Virus record (IMG/VR): IMGVR_UViG_3300036841_000390
Location: 1 to 39,546 of that record
Length of the DNA stretch: 39,546 nt
Source: a virus
Reading direction: 5' to 3' (one strand)
Of this stretch, positions 37,255 to 39,546 are shown in pieces. Each line of letters opens with the position of its first letter. Position 1 is the first letter of the stretch. The translations under genes and the position numbers were made by a program. Under the pieces are notes generated by a model, which saw only the letters and a list, made by a program, of their open reading frames with translations, did not search any database and had not been told where the DNA came from.

Positions 37255-37403
37255 TTCTTTTTCTTCTTTTTTTTTCCGCCGCGCGCTTCGCTATATGCTA
37301 TTGCGACAGCTTGCTTTTGCGGTTTGCCTGCTTCCATTTCTCTTTTAACATTCTCCGAGAAGCCCTTTTTGCTTCGCGCTGCTGCACCCTTGACTAATGG
37401 CAT
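37251..37403 (-). CDS. DUF6496-type small Lys-rich protein
   Basis: A 50-aa protein; GAGGTG is 5 bases before the ATG. It matches the short DUF6496 pattern: MPLVKG, then SKKGFSENVKREMEAGKPQK and QAVAIAYSEAR, with a poly-Lys tail encoded by a run of nine A. The nine-A tract is also a possible slippery or polymerase-slippage site. It is coupled by ATGA to the next gene. Role unknown in all phages I know of. Confidence 0.65.
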   Translation of the reverse strand: MPLVKGAAARSKKGFSENVKREMEAGKPQKQAVAIAYSEARGGKKKKKKK

Positions 37404-37564
37404 TCTTCACCTCTTATAAATACATTTAAATTTCGTTTTCCGTTCAATCCTTCCGGGAAATCTTGGACCACGCCGATCTCCCCCACTTGGTCAATCTCCT
37501 CCGGAGTTAGAATCAACTCTAAAAAATCCGAATTCTCAACATTCTTCTCGAAAATCTTCCTCAT
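37394..37564 (-). CDS. 56-aa conserved-looking phage protein
   Basis: ATG at 37564 within the end of the RusA gene; the stop overlaps the DUF6496 start region by 10 bp. The pattern LELILTPEEIDQVGEIGVVQDFPEGLNGKR followed by LNVFIRGEE resembles short phage proteins found near RusA/HTH genes. No function known. The good sequence quality and overlaps support it. Confidence 0.6.
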   Translation of the reverse strand: MRKIFEKNVENSDFLELILTPEEIDQVGEIGVVQDFPEGLNGKRNLNVFIRGEECH

Positions 37565-38006
37565 GGTAACCCAGGGGATCTAATTGAAGTATGGGACGCA
37601 CTTTGATAACTGTTTTGCCTTCTTCGCCGTAATACTTGTACACGTGCTTGACGCATATTTGCTTATCATCCTCGTATACTAATTTCTTTAATGCGTTCGT
37701 GATTAAATAACTACAGTTATCTTCGTCGGGTGTAATGCATGGGAGAATTATCCTATTGAGCATCGCTTGTCGCGTCTTGGAAGCTGTCCGGGGCGGAATG
37801 GGCAGAAAGAACCACAACGTAAGCTCAACGGGGCCTTTGAGGGGTTCTTTTGGTGCGGTGGGACTAATGTGCCATTGGAGTCGAGAGATGTGTTTTTTGG
37901 AAGGGTTATACAGCCATTTTTTGCACTTGTGGGCGCCGGGACAGTCGCAAGCCATGTTCATCTGCTCTTGAGGTGTCGGGTCGCCTTCTATGACAAATTG
38001 AAACAT
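37536..38006 (-). CDS. rusA: RusA-family Holliday-junction resolvase
   Basis: A 156-aa protein. The RusA signature is present: PDEDN (93-97), a helix TNALKKLVYEDD with D113-D114, and QICVKHVYKYYGEEGKTVIKV at the end. These acids match the metal-binding Asp set of the family. An insertion with three cysteines (CDCPGAHKC, 20-28) near the N-terminus is unusual and could bind zinc. RusA enzymes cut four-way junctions made during recombination-dependent replication. The 13-bp inverted repeat at 38008-38048 stands immediately before the start codon. Confidence 0.75.
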   Translation of the reverse strand: MFQFVIEGDPTPQEQMNMACDCPGAHKCKKWLYNPSKKHISRLQWHISPTAPKEPLKGPVELTLWFFLPIPPRTASKTRQAMLNRIILPCITPDEDNCSYLITNALKKLVYEDDKQICVKHVYKYYGEEGKTVIKVRPILQLDPLGYHEEDFREEC

Positions 38007-38007
38007 G

Positions 38008-38048
38008 CTTCGCTTAAATACTTTGTAAAAATATTTATTTAAGCGAAG
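38008..38048. repeat. 13-bp inverted repeat before rusA
   Basis: CTTCGCTTAAATA (38008-38020) and TATTTAAGCGAAG (38036-38048) are exact complements around a 15-bp AT-rich spacer. The left arm ends one base before the rusA ATG. In mRNA the hairpin would abut the start codon; as DNA it could be an operator. It fills most of the only gap in this part of the chain. Confidence 0.75.
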
Positions 38049-38054
38049 AAGGAA

Positions 38055-38312
38055 TTAAAGAGAATCAATAATTTCTTTCTCTTCTAATTCCTTAGCACTC
38101 CTTAAATCCCTGGAGACATTTATAAAACTGTACAGAAGGGCAATAAAAGGTAATTGATGTTCCGTCTGATCGGCATAAAAAGCAAAAATACCCCCCAAAA
38201 GCGCGCAGCATTGCTCTAAGTCAAAGTCATTCTTTTCAAAAATAGAGATAATTTCTTGTGAAGCTTTTTTAAGTTTTTTCTGTAGAAGAACATCTGCTGG
38301 TTTTTGCGTCAT
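38055..38312 (-). CDS. Small helical unknown protein
   Basis: An 85-aa protein coupled to the HTH gene (ATGA at 38309-38312). Helical throughout, with a hydrophobic core segment (CCALLGGIFAFYADQTEHQL, then PFIALLYSFINVSRDL). It could be a small membrane-associated or anti-repressor-type protein; no family recognised. Confidence 0.55.
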   Translation of the reverse strand: MTQKPADVLLQKKLKKASQEIISIFEKNDFDLEQCCALLGGIFAFYADQTEHQLPFIALLYSFINVSRDLRSAKELEEKEIIDSL

Positions 38313-38767
38313 GCTGTTTTACCAAATTTAAATTGCCGATAATCTTCGAATTTGACCCCTTTTTCCTTTTCGATTAAAGCAATCAAATCGTCTCTCATTA
38401 CGACGAAAGTTCTTCCCACTCTGCTGGCCCTGAGTTGACCGGTCCGAATGAGATGATACACGCGTTGCATGCTATATGCTATTTTAAGCTCATTACTCAC
38501 AATCTTGGCCACCTGGTGTACCGAAAAAGTACCCTCTTCAACGCAAAAAAGCTTTCTTCCATTGATTTCCCGCTCGTCGCGATTGTATTTGCTCAGGCGA
38601 TAACGATCGATTTCGGAACGAGAAACCTTGTAATGACCCCTAACCTTTATAGCGGTTAATCGTCCTTTTTTAATGGCGGTATAGACGGCGGCTCTTCCGA
38701 TTTTCGCGTAAGCGATGATTTCCGGCATCGAGAGTAATTCTTGGGGTTTTTCCATTTGGGTCCGCAT
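38309..38767 (-). CDS. Double excisionase-type HTH regulator
   Basis: A 152-aa protein. Two consecutive winged-helix/excisionase-type (HTH_17) domains are visible. The first, about 12-57, reads ELLSMPEIIAYAKIGRAAVY, then KVRGHYKVSRSEIDRY. The second, about 78-138, reads FSVHQVAKIVSNELKIAYSM, then SRVGRTFVVMRDDLIALIEK. Each has the helix plus RVGR/KVRG wing seen in MerR/Xis-like DNA-binding proteins. GAGGAG is close to the ATG at 38767, and the 5' 112 bp overlap the upstream HTH gene. No integrase is present, so it is probably a transcription regulator, not an excisionase. Confidence 0.7.
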   Translation of the reverse strand: MRTQMEKPQELLSMPEIIAYAKIGRAAVYTAIKKGRLTAIKVRGHYKVSRSEIDRYRLSKYNRDEREINGRKLFCVEEGTFSVHQVAKIVSNELKIAYSMQRVYHLIRTGQLRASRVGRTFVVMRDDLIALIEKEKGVKFEDYRQFKFGKTA

Positions 38768-38941
38768 AGCTCCTCAACAGTAACTTTCTTAAAAGACCAT
38801 TCTTCAATCATTTTAGCACGCTTAAAGTGCATTTTTTTTCCAGCAATGTATCGGTAAACGCTGGCAATACTGCAATTAATAGCAAAAGCCAATTGAATCG
38901 GTTCAATTCTATATTTTAACATGTATTCTTTCAATTTCATT
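38656..38941 (-). CDS. Cro/CI-type small HTH protein
   Basis: 95 aa from the ATG at 38941 (GGTGAG upstream). Residues 1-60 form an HTH domain: LKEYMLKYRIEPIQLAFAIN, CSIASVYRYIAGKK, with the helix-turn-helix at about 17-38. The C-terminal 35 residues look irregular and coincide with the overlapping start of the next gene. It is the first gene of the leftward chain and adjoins the divergent promoter region. A repressor or Cro-like role is the natural inference. Confidence 0.65.
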
Positions 38942-38976
38942 CTCACCAATAATAAAAAGTTAGACTCATTTAGGGG

Positions 38977-39005
38977 TTGATGTTACCTTGTCATCGTGAT
39001 AAAAT
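38977..39005 (+). promoter_or_regulatory. Rightward early promoter
   Basis: TTGATG (38977-38982), a 17-bp spacer and TAAAAT (39000-39005) match sigma70 at 4/6 and 5/6. Transcription would begin near 39012, just before the AGGAG site of the exonuclease gene. It overlaps the leftward promoter candidate. Confidence 0.6.
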
Positions 39006-39008
39006 CAA
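38980..39008 (-). promoter_or_regulatory. Leftward early promoter overlapping the rightward one
   Basis: On the minus strand, TTGATT (39008-39003), a 17-bp spacer and TAACAT (38985-38980) match at 4/6 each. The -10 of each promoter lies over the -35 of the other, so they would exclude one another. It would feed the HTH/RusA/terminase chain. Confidence 0.4.
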
Positions 39009-39031
39009 TGCAAATTTCATAGGAGAAAAAG

Positions 39032-39546
39032 ATGATTATAAAAGATGGACGCGAGTACGCCCGAGTATCTGAGATTTTGGCTCCTTTAAATGACTTTTCA
39101 CATATAGATCCCGAAGTGCTGGCCAATAAATGCCGCATCGGGACGCGTGTGCATGAAGCGATTGCCGCTGAAATTGCCGGAGAATTCCCCATTTTGGACG
39201 AAGCGAGTTACGGATATTTTAAGAGTTTTTTGGCCTGGAACCAGGAGCTGAAGCCACATTTCCGAAACTCGGAACAACGTTATTACAGCGATGAGCACAT
39301 GATTACTGGACAGATCGATTCTTTGATTCATTTTGACGGAAAAGGTCCCTATTTAGTCGATTTTAAGACTTCGGCAAGCGAGGGGGATACTTGGATATAT
39401 CAAGGACATTTGTACCACATGCTTTTGGCCGAAAATAAAATATCATTATACCCGAGATACCTTTTCATTAAGCTGGACAAGAACGGAATGCTGCCGCGCA
39501 TTTTTGAATATAGACTTGATCTTAACATAAGAGCGCAGTGCGTGAA
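39032..39546 (+). CDS. PD-(D/E)XK exonuclease, N-terminal part (gene crosses the ends)
   Basis: Start ATG 39032 with AGGAG 9 bases upstream; 171 codons are present here and the gene continues at base 1, giving 186 aa in all. The motifs are those of RecB/Cas4-type PD-(D/E)XK nucleases: GTRVHEA with H41 and E42, GQIDSL with D96, VDFKTS with D110 and K112, and IYQGHLYHM with Q124 as the family's Q-Y motif. These coordinate metal for DNA cleavage. It heads the operon containing recT, so it probably makes the single strands RecT anneals. Control is likely through the promoter pair at 38977-39008. Confidence 0.85.
   Translation, partial: MIIKDGREYARVSEILAPLNDFSHIDPEVLANKCRIGTRVHEAIAAEIAGEFPILDEASYGYFKSFLAWNQELKPHFRNSEQRYYSDEHMITGQIDSLIHFDGKGPYLVDFKTSASEGDTWIYQGHLYHMLLAENKISLYPRYLFIKLDKNGMLPRIFEYRLDLNIRAQCV
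39420..39546. repeat. Terminal direct repeat (copy of 1-127)
   Basis: Identical to bases 1-127. Counting it once gives a 39,419-bp circle. Confidence 0.95.

Noticed and set aside
38309-38767. Excisionase of a temperate integration module
   Set aside because: The HTH_17-type domains are present, but there is no integrase and no attachment-site repeats were noticed; a transcription regulator is the simpler reading.

Overview
The window is one complete, circularly assembled tailed-phage genome. Bases 39420-39546 repeat bases 1-127 exactly, so the unique circle is 39,419 bp and one gene runs across the ends. The virion genes are those of a short-tailed (podovirus) phage: P22-type portal, scaffold, N4-gp56-family major capsid protein, head-tail adaptor, large tail nozzle protein, ejection-type proteins and a large block of tail-fibre genes. 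I see no integrase, DNA polymerase, RNA polymerase or recognisable endolysin. The host cannot be named from the sequence. It is a bacterium using ordinary Shine-Dalgarno signals, and GTG starts are frequent.

Layout. (1) 39032 through the ends to 1969, plus strand: a recombination operon with a PD-(D/E)XK exonuclease, a small coiled coil, a zinc ribbon, a RecT-associated coiled-coil protein and a RecT-family annealing protein. (2) 2692-1887, minus: two coupled unknown genes. (3) 2965-5473, plus: a winged-helix replication initiator whose coding sequence carries a probable iteron origin (3335-3440), then small unknown genes. (4) 28947-5451, minus: the late block, from portal through capsid, tail and ejection proteins to at least six fibre-like genes. 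Small plus-strand islands of tiny membrane proteins sit inside or beside it (13848-14152, 17433-17675, 26685-27023). (5) 29011-30504, plus: a Cys-cluster protein, a two-TM holin-like protein and an AT-rich ParB/sulfiredoxin-fold gene. (6) 38941-30501, minus: a dense chain of mostly small genes joined by ATGA/GTGA overlaps, with HTH regulators, RusA, a terminase small subunit-like protein, a DNA methyltransferase and the large terminase.

How it may work (inference): divergent, overlapping promoters at 38977-39008 start the recombination operon rightward and the HTH/nin-like/terminase chain leftward, in the manner of a phage switch. The initiator at 2965 would act on iterons within its own gene. 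Two copies of an 18-bp promoter motif (26599, 28968) would drive the capsid and portal transcripts leftward. Lysis genes are not identified; the small TM proteins are the candidates.

Most notable: the iteron origin inside the initiator gene, with three copies in three reading frames; a 175-nt tRNA-like multi-arm RNA ending four bases before the terminase start (34213-34387); a candidate small RNA with a textbook terminator (about 2760-2871); and the fibre array with shared modules.
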